NCBI GenBank assembly: GCA_937927755.1
Contig: CALBDB010000060.1
Span: forward strand, 1-64,000
DNA: 64,000 nucleotides
Origin: an uncultured Lysobacterales bacterium
GTDB lineage: Bacteria; Pseudomonadota; Gammaproteobacteria; Xanthomonadales; SZUA-36
Direction of reading: 5' to 3'
In this document: one piece after another, positions 48,154-56,410 of the stretch
Position numbering within the stretch: position 1 is the first letter of the stretch
Layout of the letters: the number at the start of each line of letters is the position of its first letter
Notes under the pieces: generated by a model
What the model saw: the letters and a program-made list of their open reading frames with translations, nothing else
Database searches by the model: none
Told to the model about the DNA's origin: nothing
Made by a program: the position numbers and the translations under genes

Positions 48154-48984
48154 TTGCAAAGAATAATACTTGTAGACAATGGATCACGGCGTGCCGATGC
48201 TGTCTTGAACTTACATCGACTGGCCAGGCAGTTGAGTGAAAGGTCCGGTCAAAAGATCCATGCGGTGCCGCTTCAACATGCCCATAAAATTCCGGCCGAA
48301 GCCTTTGGTGATGCACTTGACGGCAGGCGTGTGGCCACATTCCCGGAATACGTCGAAGAGGCATTGGCCAGTGGTGTTGATGAGTTTGTCATCATTCCAC
48401 TGTTTTTTGGTAACAGCCGGGCCATTACTTCGTTTATCCCGGACACGCTGGAGGCCCTCCAAAAAACACATGGGAAATTCAGCTGGTCGGTTGCAGACGA
48501 GCTGTGCCCCTTGCCCGGGGGAGAGCCGAAACTGGCAAAGCTTCTCTATGCAAACCTCGCAATGCTGGCGGATACAACGCTGACCGACCTGGACTGCATC
48601 GTGTTGGTCGACCACGGGTCTCCATCCAAAAAAGTTACGGATGTAAGGTTAAAGCTGGCTGAACAGCTAACACCCTATCTGCCCGAAGGTACGCCCCTGC
48701 TGCAGGCAGTAATGGAGCGAAGGGAAGGGCGTGAATACGATTTTAACGGCCCATTGTTAAAAGAGTTGCTGGAGAAACTGGCCCTCGAACATGAGGTTTT
48801 GAACGTCGCGATCTCGATGCTTTTTCTTTCTCCCGGCCGCCACGCAGGAAAGGGCGGAGACATTGAGGAGATATGCAGTAACGTGATGCGAAACCATCCG
48901 GGCTTGAGTACCCACATCTCTCCCCTGGTAGGGGATAATCCGTTGCTCATTGATTTATTGAATGACCGTATGCGGGGAAAGTGA
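48154..48984 (+). CDS. CbiX/SirB-type tetrapyrrole chelatase-like protein
   Basis: A 276-residue two-domain protein of the sirohydrochlorin cobalt/ferrochelatase (CbiX) family. The C-terminal half keeps both metal-binding histidines: VLVDHGSPS at about residue 150 and FLSPGRHAGKGGDI. The N-terminal half has lost them: VDNGSR has Asn for His, and PLFFGNSRAITSFIP lacks the second. So one functional site is expected, in the second half. The start is TTG at 48154: an in-frame stop lies just before it and no ATG fits, and no clear ribosome site is seen. Chelatases of this family insert cobalt (cobalamin) or iron (sirohaem). Neighbourhood with two B12 photoreceptors suggests cobalt or haem traffic but does not prove it. 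Confidence 0.75.
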   Translation: MQRIILVDNGSRRADAVLNLHRLARQLSERSGQKIHAVPLQHAHKIPAEAFGDALDGRRVATFPEYVEEALASGVDEFVIIPLFFGNSRAITSFIPDTLEALQKTHGKFSWSVADELCPLPGGEPKLAKLLYANLAMLADTTLTDLDCIVLVDHGSPSKKVTDVRLKLAEQLTPYLPEGTPLLQAVMERREGREYDFNGPLLKELLEKLALEHEVLNVAISMLFLSPGRHAGKGGDIEEICSNVMRNHPGLSTHISPLVGDNPLLIDLLNDRMRGK

Positions 48985-49030
48985 GCCCGTTTATATAGAA
49001 CCGGACGAGTTTGGCAATAGCCCGTTGCCG

Positions 49031-49579
49031 TTAACCGTTTTTGTCCTGGCTGACAAAAATCAATTCATCGGTTTTGTAACCTAGTGATTTTGCCAATTTT
49101 ACAAGCCGATCTGTTACAGAAGGATCCAGGCCGGGTGTCCGTGACAGAATCCACAAATAATCCTTGTCCGGTCCCGTCACCAATGACCACTGGTAGGCGT
49201 CCTTGTCGAGCGCAATAATGTTATACGATGCGTAAAAAGGCCCGAAGAAAGAGACCTTTAGCTGGCCAATGGTCGAATCACCTACAAAGTAGGCTTTACC
49301 TTCGGCTTCCTTCCACGTTTCTTTGTCCGTGTTGTAGCCCCGGTTCAGTACACGCACCCCGCCATCGTCCTTTAAGCGATACTCGGCCGTTACGTCGGAC
49401 AGGCCACGTTCAAACCTGTGATCCATACGGGCAATCTCGTACCAGGTGCCGAGATACCTGCCCAGTTCAAAATCCTTAACAGGCTGTGTACCTTCGGGTA
49501 TGCCTGTGCAGCCGGCCAGTCCAGTAGCTATCAAGGCAACCAAAAGCCAGGTGAGTTTTGTTTGAACCCTGCTTTTCAT
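49031..49579 (-). CDS. Outer-membrane lipocalin (second copy)
   Basis: A 182-residue lipocalin with lipoprotein signal (LAGC, Cys24). Signature LGRYLGTWYEIARMDHRFERG, then VTAEYRLKDDGGVRVLNRGY, KVSFFGPFYASYNIIALD and DYLWILSRTPGLD, a full Blc-type barrel. Its ATG directly follows the stop of the upstream unknown gene (TAAATG), so it is the last gene of the carH2 operon. It differs clearly from the lipocalin at 40077-40601, so the two are separate paralogues, both placed under a carH gene. Confidence 0.9.
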   Translation of the reverse strand: MKSRVQTKLTWLLVALIATGLAGCTGIPEGTQPVKDFELGRYLGTWYEIARMDHRFERGLSDVTAEYRLKDDGGVRVLNRGYNTDKETWKEAEGKAYFVGDSTIGQLKVSFFGPFYASYNIIALDKDAYQWSLVTGPDKDYLWILSRTPGLDPSVTDRLVKLAKSLGYKTDELIFVSQDKNG

Positions 49580-50110
49580 TTACATATACCTCGAGTCATA
49601 GGCCCAGTGCAAAATTGCCTGGCGTTGCCTTGGCCGGCAAAGCAGATCGCCCTTGATGCAATTATTACGGAGCTGGGAAATATGCCGGCTCATTGCTTTC
49701 CAGCGACGTATTTGCCGCTCATCATCCTCGTGGCGGCGACCCATGTAATACCTGCAATACCACTGGAACCAGCCGCGTGGGTCGTCCTCGTGTATCCAGC
49801 CCTTTTGTCGCCAGTAGGAAAGCGGTTTGGATGCCTTCACCTGGAAGAAATTCAGATCAGGGTCGTGTCTTTCAGGGCTCAACTTGGCATTGTGAAACCA
49901 ATTATCGGGAAATTCCGCAGTGCAATCGGTCATGTACTTACCGCCGAACACTCCCATGGACAGCATCTGCGCAGGCGTGAGCTGTGGCCTGAAGTCCGGG
50001 GAGAAATCCTGTCCGGGCTTACATACCAGTTCGTAGCTGTAGCCCTTCTGCATACGGTCATTAACAACGACTGTCTTAATCACGTGCCTGGTACCAATCT
50101 GTCTGCGCAT
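49580..50110 (-). CDS. Conserved protein of unknown function in the carH2 operon
   Basis: A 176-residue cytoplasmic protein without signal or membrane segment. I recognise no named domain. It is rich in Trp, Tyr and Arg: PAQMLSMGVFGGKYM, DDPRGWFQWYCRYYMGRRH, ERQIRRWKAMSRHISQLRNN and CRPRQRQAILHWAYDSR. Five Cys residues are spread along the chain (VCKPG, TDCTAE, WYCRYY, NNCIKG, LLCRPRQ). Dense aromatic and basic residues suggest binding of a nucleotide, flavin or nucleic acid, which is a guess. Start ATG at 50110, 4 bases after the carH2 stop, so co-translated. I believe homologues occur beside light-response genes elsewhere, but that needs a search. Confidence 0.7.
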   Translation of the reverse strand: MRRQIGTRHVIKTVVVNDRMQKGYSYELVCKPGQDFSPDFRPQLTPAQMLSMGVFGGKYMTDCTAEFPDNWFHNAKLSPERHDPDLNFFQVKASKPLSYWRQKGWIHEDDPRGWFQWYCRYYMGRRHEDDERQIRRWKAMSRHISQLRNNCIKGDLLCRPRQRQAILHWAYDSRYM

Positions 50111-50114
50111 CGGA

Positions 50115-51044
50115 CTACTGTCTGAAATTGAGTGCGGCGGCGATCTGCTTGATGCCCGTGTCAATGTCTTTGCCGATCAATTGCACGCCCGACTTTTTAA
50201 GGCGGTCAAAATTGTTGGCTGCGATACCCCCGCCCAGGAATACCGGAACCGAAACATCACTGACAAGGCGGGGCAATTGTTCCGTAATCACGTTTTCTTC
50301 CGGCTCAATAACACCTGACAGCACCAGGGCATCGCTTTTTGTCTTGTTTACCGCAGCTGGAAGTTCTTCCAGTGGCATATTGGCACCCAGTAACACAGTT
50401 TGAAAACCATGATCACAGGCATCCAGTCCGAATAGCAGCAAGCCGATCTCGTGCAGCTCATCGGGCAAACAGGCCAGTAGCAGCCTGGGGCCGACCTGGT
50501 CCCGTGACCGGTGGTGGAATCGTGCGCCGAGTTTGTTGCGAAGATAAAAGCCAAAAAAATGCTCTTCCGCCACGCTGCCCTGTTTGCTGATCCAGCGTTC
50601 GCCAAGTTCCTTGAGCAGCGGGGTCAGAAGTTTGTCGGTTACAATCCGCACCGGATAAAACGACAGCGCTTCGCCGTAGATGCGCTCGAGTGAAGACTCA
50701 TCAAAACGGATAATGGCAGCTATCATGCCGTTGATATAGCGTTGCCAGTGACCCTGTTTTTCGTCGCCCGTTTCTTTGCCAAGGTCTGCGCCTGATAACG
50801 TCTCGGCATTTATTTGGCCGATACGCATACCCCTGTCCAGCAGGCCTACCACGCGGTTGATCAGATCGATGTGCTCCTGCGTATATAACCTGTGCCCACT
50901 GGATTTTCTAATTGGTTCTATCAGGCCATAACGTGTTTCCCATGCCCTGAGGGTTATTGCATTGACACCGGTTAACTCCGAGACCGTCCTGATCGGGAAC
51001 AGGCCTGGCGTGTGTGTGGCTGATTGTTTTTCGGGTTCTTTCAT
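50115..51044 (-). CDS. carH: CarH/LitR-type B12 photoreceptor repressor 2
   Basis: A 309-residue paralogue of the regulator at 43717-44643, alike along its whole length with no gap across the cobalamin-binding signatures. MerR-type winged helix ([20 protein letters not shown]), helical domain and B12-binding Rossmann domain. Trp151-x9-Glu161-His162 and Glu196-x-His198-x2-Gly201 are both intact, so it should bind adenosylcobalamin and respond to light. The linker after the DNA-binding domain (residues 80-98) is the least conserved part. It leads a three-gene operon with an unknown protein and a lipocalin. A CarH-type operator lies 82-98 bases upstream. Confidence 0.9.
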   Translation of the reverse strand: MKEPEKQSATHTPGLFPIRTVSELTGVNAITLRAWETRYGLIEPIRKSSGHRLYTQEHIDLINRVVGLLDRGMRIGQINAETLSGADLGKETGDEKQGHWQRYINGMIAAIIRFDESSLERIYGEALSFYPVRIVTDKLLTPLLKELGERWISKQGSVAEEHFFGFYLRNKLGARFHHRSRDQVGPRLLLACLPDELHEIGLLLFGLDACDHGFQTVLLGANMPLEELPAAVNKTKSDALVLSGVIEPEENVITEQLPRLVSDVSVPVFLGGGIAANNFDRLKKSGVQLIGKDIDTGIKQIAAALNFRQ

Positions 51045-51125
51045 GGTTCACATCGGCTGGATTGTTTGAATAACTGATAGGAATGTTATCACAAACCGGC
51101 ACAAATATTATACAAATATTAAACT

Positions 51126-51142
51126 TATACTAATTCTATACA
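51126..51142. promoter_or_regulatory. CarH-type operator for the carH2 operon
   Basis: TATACT-AATTC-TATACA, 11-bp period. Minus-strand promoter elements near it are weak (TTCAAT at 51148-51143 as a possible -35; TATAAT at 51112-51107 as a possible -10). Confidence 0.65.
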
Positions 51143-51269
51143 TATTGAAGCTGGATCAAAGCGTGCATAAACCCCTGAATATGAACAAAATACCATATAA
51201 AGCTTGGTATTATTCAACTATATCTATTTATAAAAACCCAAAAAATCTTACAAAATAGTATTGTAAAAC

Positions 51270-51286
51270 TATACAAAATCTGTACA
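51270..51286. promoter_or_regulatory. CarH-type operator for the DUF4397 gene
   Basis: TATACA-AAATC-TGTACA, 11-bp period, 148-164 bases upstream of the DUF4397 start. A -10-like TACAAT (51283-51288) overlaps its right half, and TTGTAA (51262-51267) precedes it. Confidence 0.65.
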
Positions 51287-51433
51287 ATACGATTTCGTTG
51301 TTTAAGAAATTCCCCATGTGGGACTTACTTACGAAGTATCCGGCGAAGTATTTAAAGCTCGACCGGTTTAACCAGAACGATTAGCTGGACAAGGAACATC
51401 CCGCTGGCTAGTCCACTTAAAGAGGAGTTAGAC

Positions 51434-52498
51434 ATGTTACGTAAAAGTCATTTAGTTATAGGTTTTGCATCACTTTTGAGTAGCCAGCTCGCATTGGCTG
51501 ATGCCCGAGTAACGGTTGCTCATTTTGCACCATTCGCCGAGAACATTGACGACACGTCTGTAAGTGTCGCCGTTAATGGCCAGGTGGCGCTTGAAAATGT
51601 GAAATTCAAAATGTTTACCGATTACATTAATCTTCCGGCTGGGGAGACTGTAGTCGACATTATTCCAACGGGCACGACGACGGTCGCTATGACGGCGACA
51701 TATATGCTTGAGGACGGTAAGGATTACACCGTTTACGCGGCCGGAAACGGAAGCTTGCAGGACCTCGAGCTGTTCGTCCTGGATGACGACAATAGCGCCC
51801 CGGCTACCGGCAATGTGAAGGTCCGGGTTGTTCACGCTGCTCCCTTTGGCGCTACCCCGGAATCGACAGAAGTTTCAATCAGGACTGCCAGTGGTGATCT
51901 CGTTGGAGGTCTCACAGGTGTGCCCTATGGCGTTTCAAGCGGCTACCTGGAGTTGCCCGAAGGCACCTATGACCTGAAAGTAGCTTCAAACAACGGTCAG
52001 GTCAATTATATTGACCCCCTGCCGGTTGAACTGACTTCCGGCACAATCGCCACGCTGTTTGCCGTGGGTGACATTGTTAACCAGGACCTGTCCATTGTCG
52101 CCACGCCGATCGCGGAGTTGCCTCTTCGTGAAGTCGTTGACGATTCCACCAATGGCGCCTACATGCTCGACGGCCTGGACGGGCAGGGCTTCTGGTTCAC
52201 ACCTATCCCGGCTCAGAACCGCGTCGTGGGCAGTTGGTACACCTATAACACTGACGGCTCACCTACCTGGTTTACCTTTGACGGTGATTTCGATGGAATG
52301 ACCGCAATGACAACCCTTTATCAGAGCACCGGTATGACCGACATGGGTGATCCGCAAATGACTGAGGCTGTCGGCACAATTGAATTCACCGTAGTGGATT
52401 GCTCGCTGATCGAAGCTGTTGTCAGCGCTGGTAATAATGTTGACGTTTACGATGGTATTCGACTCACGTCATCAGCCAGCTGTCCGCCTGCAGAGTGA
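51434..52498 (+). CDS. Secreted DUF4397-domain protein
   Basis: A 354-residue exported protein: signal peptide 1-22 (SLLSSQLALA), then DUF4397 units (VTVAHFAPFAENIDDTSVSV, and VKVRVVHAAPFGATPESTEVSI), each the start of an Ig-like beta repeat, to about residue 225. The C-terminal part (GAYMLDGLDGQGFWFTPIPA, VGSWYTYNTDGSPTWFTFDG) is a separate beta domain that ends in a Cys-containing tail (SASCPPAE). Probably a surface or extracellular matrix protein, like the fasciclin protein. A CarH-type operator lies upstream. It is followed 29 bases later by a 61-residue fasciclin remnant. Confidence 0.82.
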   Translation: MLRKSHLVIGFASLLSSQLALADARVTVAHFAPFAENIDDTSVSVAVNGQVALENVKFKMFTDYINLPAGETVVDIIPTGTTTVAMTATYMLEDGKDYTVYAAGNGSLQDLELFVLDDDNSAPATGNVKVRVVHAAPFGATPESTEVSIRTASGDLVGGLTGVPYGVSSGYLELPEGTYDLKVASNNGQVNYIDPLPVELTSGTIATLFAVGDIVNQDLSIVATPIAELPLREVVDDSTNGAYMLDGLDGQGFWFTPIPAQNRVVGSWYTYNTDGSPTWFTFDGDFDGMTAMTTLYQSTGMTDMGDPQMTEAVGTIEFTVVDCSLIEAVVSAGNNVDVYDGIRLTSSASCPPAE

Positions 52499-52527
52499 CA
52501 ACACACCTTTTCTGAAAGGAGAACATA

Positions 52528-52713
52528 ATGATTTTCAGGAAATTACCACGACGGCTTCAGAAAATTGCCCACTTTTCAGTGCTGGCCGCAGCTATAAGTC
52601 TTGTTGCGATCTCGGCAAATGCCGGCAACTACAAGGCCAAGAAGGGTATCGGTGACACTGCCAGCAGCAATGAAGTTATCAATGTCATCGACGAGGTAAT
52701 TTTGCCAAATTGA
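52528..52713 (+). pseudogene. 61-residue remnant of a fasciclin-domain protein
   Basis: A short open frame with an AAAGGAGA ribosome site (52516-52523). Residues 1-32 are a signal peptide (FSVLAAAISLVAISANA); the last residues, NEVINVIDEVILPN, match the closing strand of a FAS1 domain, where the intact fasciclin protein at 44822-45385 has NGIIHVISEVILP. The roughly 130 residues between are missing, replaced by about ten residues rich in Lys and Gly. So it is either a deletion derivative of a fasciclin gene, or a small secreted peptide that now uses this remnant. A strong terminator follows. It shares the operator-controlled upstream region with the DUF4397 gene. Confidence 0.65.
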
Positions 52714-52768
52714 TTACAAGCCCCCGAAGTTTCTTCGCAGCCATCCCCTCGCTGTGGAAAACTTCATT

Positions 52769-52799
52769 ACCGCCGGCCCCAGGGTCGGCGGTTTTTTTT
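52769..52799 (+). terminator. Rho-independent terminator
   Basis: ACCGCCG (52769-52775), ten-base loop, CGGCGGT (52786-52792), then a run of T to 52799. It ends the DUF4397 unit and overlaps the stop of the convergent serine hydrolase gene. Confidence 0.88.
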
Positions 52800-54333
52800 A
52801 CTCTGCCTCTTTACTTCCTTCTTCCTCCGCGCGTGTCAGCGTATTGCCGATGAAACTGAGTGAGGCAACCCTGCCGTCCGGCCCTATGTTGAAGGTGGCG
52901 AATTCATGTAAATCCCAGTTTGGGTATTCCATCAAAAAGGAATCCAGGTGCCAGTGGCTCAATGCAAATTCATATCGCGTGGTTTTTAAAGTCATGTCAC
53001 CGCCGGACTGTTCGACCAGGAAGTCCCCAAGCGCAGCGCTTCGGTAAGTGCCGGCGTAAGACGCCAGGGGCAGGCTTGTCCTGGTGTTTTCGAGACGCTT
53101 CTGCTGAGTTTCTTTCCAGCTTTCCTCGCTTTTGGCTGCCCGGGATTCGTACAGATTAAAAACATCCTGGTTCCAGTCACGTCTGTTTTCTGCAGTGCTG
53201 TTGTCCATTACTTCCCACATCAGCGCGTGACGCATTTCCGCGTGGTCGCGGTTACCCAGCACGATGACGGCCTTGCGCGCGGCCCGGTCCAGCCCGATGA
53301 TGGCGATCAGGCCTGAAAGGCTGCCGGTGTGAAAATCGATTTTCCTGCCCTGGAAATCCTGCTGGAACCAGGCCAGCCCGTAGCTGCGCCAGTTGGGTTC
53401 GGTGAGCTCGACGGTCGGGTAAAAATCGCTGGCGCTGGAAAGCTGGTGAGGCTCGAACATCTGCCTGATACTCTCTTCGGATACAAGCCGGTCGCCACTG
53501 TTGGTGATACCGTCGCGCAACAGGAACTGGGCCCACAAACTCATATCATGAATGGAGGACCAGGCCGAACCGGCAGCATGGGCAAAATCGGCTGGGAAAT
53601 CCCATTCGGCAACGCTGAGTTCATCGTCAAGGAACATGTGAGGCATGACATGTGATTGATCTGCTTTAATCTGCCCACGTTCACCATAGGTCTCGTTCAT
53701 GCCGATGGGGTGCCACAGGTGTTCGGTTAGAAAGTCATGCCAGCGTTGGCCGCTGAGCCGCTCGATCAGCAGGCCGGCAATCTCGAACATGGTGTTCTGG
53801 TAAATAAGCCGTGTCCGGACCGGGGCCGCAGACGGTACCTCCCGCAGACGCGTGAGTTGCTCGTCCAGCGGCATTTGCTGGAAAAACGACCAGATATCGG
53901 TCGAGGGCAAGCCTGTTCTGTGTGCCAGCAAATCCCTCACGCTCAACTGCTGGGTCAGCGCCGGGTCGGCAAAGTGCAACTCGGGGATATGCTTGATGAT
54001 CGGGTCGTCGAGCGACAACTTTTCCTCGTCTACCAGCATCAGGATACCCATGACAACCATCGCCTTGGTGGTCGAGGCGATGGCGAACAAGGTGTGTTCA
54101 TCCACGGCCTTGCCGTCTTTCATGCTGGTTTGGCCAAAGCCTTTCTGGAACAGCACTTCATCCGGTGTCACCACCGCCACCGACATACCAGGTACGCGCC
54201 ACAGGTCCATGCCACGTTCGGTAAATGCAGACAGTTGGTCTCCATCAACTGCGCTTATGGCGGGTATGGCCATTCCCAACAGCAGACAGAAGGTTGCAAA
54301 TTGACGAATGGTGTTAATCAGTGAGATTGTCAT
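52798..54333 (-). CDS. Serine hydrolase, beta-lactamase/penicillin-binding family
   Basis: A 511-residue exported protein: signal peptide 1-28 (CLLLGMAIPAISA), then a class-C beta-lactamase/DD-peptidase-type domain with catalytic Ser87-x-x-Lys90 (STTK), Tyr178-x-Asn180 (YQN) and the third motif HTGSLSG (in place of KTG). A C-terminal DUF3471-like beta domain follows (SYAGTYRSAALGDFLVEQ). Such proteins are usually esterases or D-aminopeptidases; HTG is common in them and less so in true beta-lactamases. The ATG at 54333 is preferred to an upstream TTG because the signal peptide starts there. It is followed by the convergent terminator at 52769-52799. Confidence 0.85.
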   Translation of the reverse strand: MTISLINTIRQFATFCLLLGMAIPAISAVDGDQLSAFTERGMDLWRVPGMSVAVVTPDEVLFQKGFGQTSMKDGKAVDEHTLFAIASTTKAMVVMGILMLVDEEKLSLDDPIIKHIPELHFADPALTQQLSVRDLLAHRTGLPSTDIWSFFQQMPLDEQLTRLREVPSAAPVRTRLIYQNTMFEIAGLLIERLSGQRWHDFLTEHLWHPIGMNETYGERGQIKADQSHVMPHMFLDDELSVAEWDFPADFAHAAGSAWSSIHDMSLWAQFLLRDGITNSGDRLVSEESIRQMFEPHQLSSASDFYPTVELTEPNWRSYGLAWFQQDFQGRKIDFHTGSLSGLIAIIGLDRAARKAVIVLGNRDHAEMRHALMWEVMDNSTAENRRDWNQDVFNLYESRAAKSEESWKETQQKRLENTRTSLPLASYAGTYRSAALGDFLVEQSGGDMTLKTTRYEFALSHWHLDSFLMEYPNWDLHEFATFNIGPDGRVASLSFIGNTLTRAEEEGSKEAE

Positions 54334-54447
54334 CAGGTCGATCCTTGTTGTTGTGCCCGGGCGGGTCAATGTGGAGATTGTAACGGTTTATTGAAGGCGA
54401 TACTTTGCAAGCCGGACCGGGCTGCAAGCCTGATTCAAACCCCGGGT

Positions 54448-55473
54448 TTAGTTGCCGCAGGGCACCGCAGGCAGTCGATAATCCACCTCTATGGCCCCAT
54501 CTTGGCGAATGACGATTTCGATATCGTCATCCCCGGAACGGTCTTTGCAGCCGGGTACACGTTGCAGATCTGATTCTTTGCTGCCCTCGTCATCACCGCG
54601 GTCCGTGCGATATACCCTCGAGGCAATCACCCCGGCATCGAGGTACCTGTTCATGGCGTCAACACGCGGGTGGGAAAATGTGTGACCGGCTGAGAAAATT
54701 GCGAAATCTGCGCCGACGGCGTTAAGAAAACAGGTGCTGCCGGATGTTTCCGAGCCGTGGTGAGGCGCGATTATGACCTGCGCGCTGATCGGTACATCCG
54801 CCGCTTCATCCACCATCAGTTTTTCGGCGTATTTGCATTGTTCAGCCGTACCAAGGTGCATATCCCGGCCAACCGTATCCCCTGTGAACAGGACCGACTG
54901 GTTATTGTAAGTCAGCCTCAGGACAATACTGATGACGTTGCGCAACTCCGCCTTTGACAGGTGGCCCTGTTCGTGGGGCCAGCGGTTGTAGCCGCGCACT
55001 GCCTGTATATCGGCGGCGCCCAGGTTAAGCATGGTCCCAGGCACCAGTGGTTCGGTACCAAGGTTGATGACGGTCGCGCCTGTCTGCGTCTCCAGCCCGA
55101 TGGCGCGATTCATGTTCTCCCAGCCCTTGTTGCCGCGCCGCTCGAACCCGGTGCGGATGATTTTCCTGACACGAAATGTATCGAGGATCAGGTCGGCGTC
55201 ACCCAGGTGGTCGCCGTCATTGTGACTGATCACCATCAGGTCGATGTCGTTGTCACCGATGACTTCGACTGCGGCTTCATGACACCTCCGGTTGTTCCAA
55301 TGACCGGCGTCATAGACCATGAAGCCAGGTCCTGGGGCGCGGGTGATGGTGCACAGGCCCGGACCAACATCAACGATGCGGATATAGAGATCATTTTCGC
55401 CCGGCACGAGGGCTCCCTGCGCCGCGGAGATCCACAACATACCAAGAAACATGAGTATATATTTTTGCATCAT
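54448..55473 (-). CDS. Exported metallo-beta-lactamase-fold hydrolase, ComEC-like
   Basis: A 341-residue protein with a signal peptide (1-20, WISAAQG). The metal-binding motif is SHNDGDHLG (His84, Asp86, Asp88, His89), and LFTGD (about residue 220) and APHHGSETSGS provide the further ligands; this order is that of the C-terminal hydrolase domain of ComEC and related stand-alone proteins. Four Cys near CHEA, CKYA, CFLN and VPGC suggest disulphides in the periplasm. A nuclease or phosphodiesterase role is possible. The gene begins 8 bases after the unknown membrane protein gene, forming an operon with it. Confidence 0.8.
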   Translation of the reverse strand: MMQKYILMFLGMLWISAAQGALVPGENDLYIRIVDVGPGLCTITRAPGPGFMVYDAGHWNNRRCHEAAVEVIGDNDIDLMVISHNDGDHLGDADLILDTFRVRKIIRTGFERRGNKGWENMNRAIGLETQTGATVINLGTEPLVPGTMLNLGAADIQAVRGYNRWPHEQGHLSKAELRNVISIVLRLTYNNQSVLFTGDTVGRDMHLGTAEQCKYAEKLMVDEAADVPISAQVIIAPHHGSETSGSTCFLNAVGADFAIFSAGHTFSHPRVDAMNRYLDAGVIASRVYRTDRGDDEGSKESDLQRVPGCKDRSGDDDIEIVIRQDGAIEVDYRLPAVPCGN

Positions 55474-55481
55474 CGGCCCTG

Positions 55482-56249
55482 CTAACCAGGCTTGGGGGTG
55501 TTACTACCGGGATTCTTCGGGTCGTCTTCGCCGGTTGAGAAAATCACCTTGAACGTTTCCCGCAGCTTGATCATGGCCCGTCTGCTGAACATTCCCACCA
55601 GCGCACACATTCCTGCAAGTCCGTTCAAGTCCAGTTCCAGATAACCGGAACTGCTGTCCTGGGCAGGCAATACAGCCAGGATTCCACCCCGGAACAGCCA
55701 GTAAAAAATGACGCCCAGTATGCTGCCCTGTATGGGCCGCAGTATGTACCAGGGTATGTGGTCGTGTTTCCAGTTTGCATGGGTGCTTGCATGGTTCAGG
55801 AAGGAGAACATGGTCGATACTATGCTGCCGATGCCGGCCGCGAGAAAAGCAACCGATGCCTCGAGAACAATCTCCTTGTCCATGATCATCAGCCAGAATG
55901 TTTCGCCTTCATCTATGCTTTCCGGCACCATGACCTTGATGAGAAGCACTATGTAAACCGTCAATATAGCCAACAGAAATACCAGTACATGGAGTGTTCC
56001 GCCATGGGGAAATGCAACCCCCACAGTTTCTTCCGAGGTGGAAACTGCTGTTTGCTTTGTCAGTGAGTAATACAGGGCGGCTAATCCCGTGATCATCGCC
56101 CCGGACAGGGCAATTGCTTCGAGCCAGCCCCAGCAAAGAAAACCGACTGCCGAACAACTGTAGCGTGCTGATATCCAAACCGGCGGAAGCACAAGACTCA
56201 ATATATAAACGGCCAGAAAAACCAGAAAAATAGTTGAAACCCTGCGCAT
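55482..56249 (-). CDS. Membrane protein of unknown function
   Basis: A 255-residue inner-membrane protein with about six hydrophobic segments (IFLVFLAVYILSLVL, AIALSGAMITGLAALYY, VLVFLLAILTVYIVLLI, ASVAFLAAGIGSIVSTMFSF, PIQGSILGVIFYWLF, LNGLAGMCALVGMF) and a cytoplasmic C-terminal tail of charged and Pro-rich residues. No family recognised. It is encoded 8 bases upstream of the ComEC-like hydrolase, so the two may work together. Confidence 0.6.
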   Translation of the reverse strand: MRRVSTIFLVFLAVYILSLVLPPVWISARYSCSAVGFLCWGWLEAIALSGAMITGLAALYYSLTKQTAVSTSEETVGVAFPHGGTLHVLVFLLAILTVYIVLLIKVMVPESIDEGETFWLMIMDKEIVLEASVAFLAAGIGSIVSTMFSFLNHASTHANWKHDHIPWYILRPIQGSILGVIFYWLFRGGILAVLPAQDSSSGYLELDLNGLAGMCALVGMFSRRAMIKLRETFKVIFSTGEDDPKNPGSNTPKPG

Positions 56250-56410
56250 GGTTTTCTCCCTTGGTGTTTTTGTACCTACCCTAATCCTAGATCAATACTC
56301 GCGACTCTGCTGTGTGAATTTGCCCCACAGAATTTTAAAGAGAATACTCCTATATTTAAATGGTGATAAATAAACTCGCCAGATAGTGATCTTCGCAATC
56401 AACCGGTCCG

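Larger units (their letters stand above)
51045..51433. other. Intergenic region between carH2 and the DUF4397 gene
   Basis: 389 bases, very AT-rich between 51085 and 51300, with no gene. It contains two CarH-type operators (51126-51142 and 51270-51286), a lone TATACA (51109-51114) overlapping a minus-strand TATAAT (51112-51107), and a GAGGAG ribosome site before the DUF4397 start. The long leader between 51290 and 51433 shows no RNA element I can name. Confidence 0.6.
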
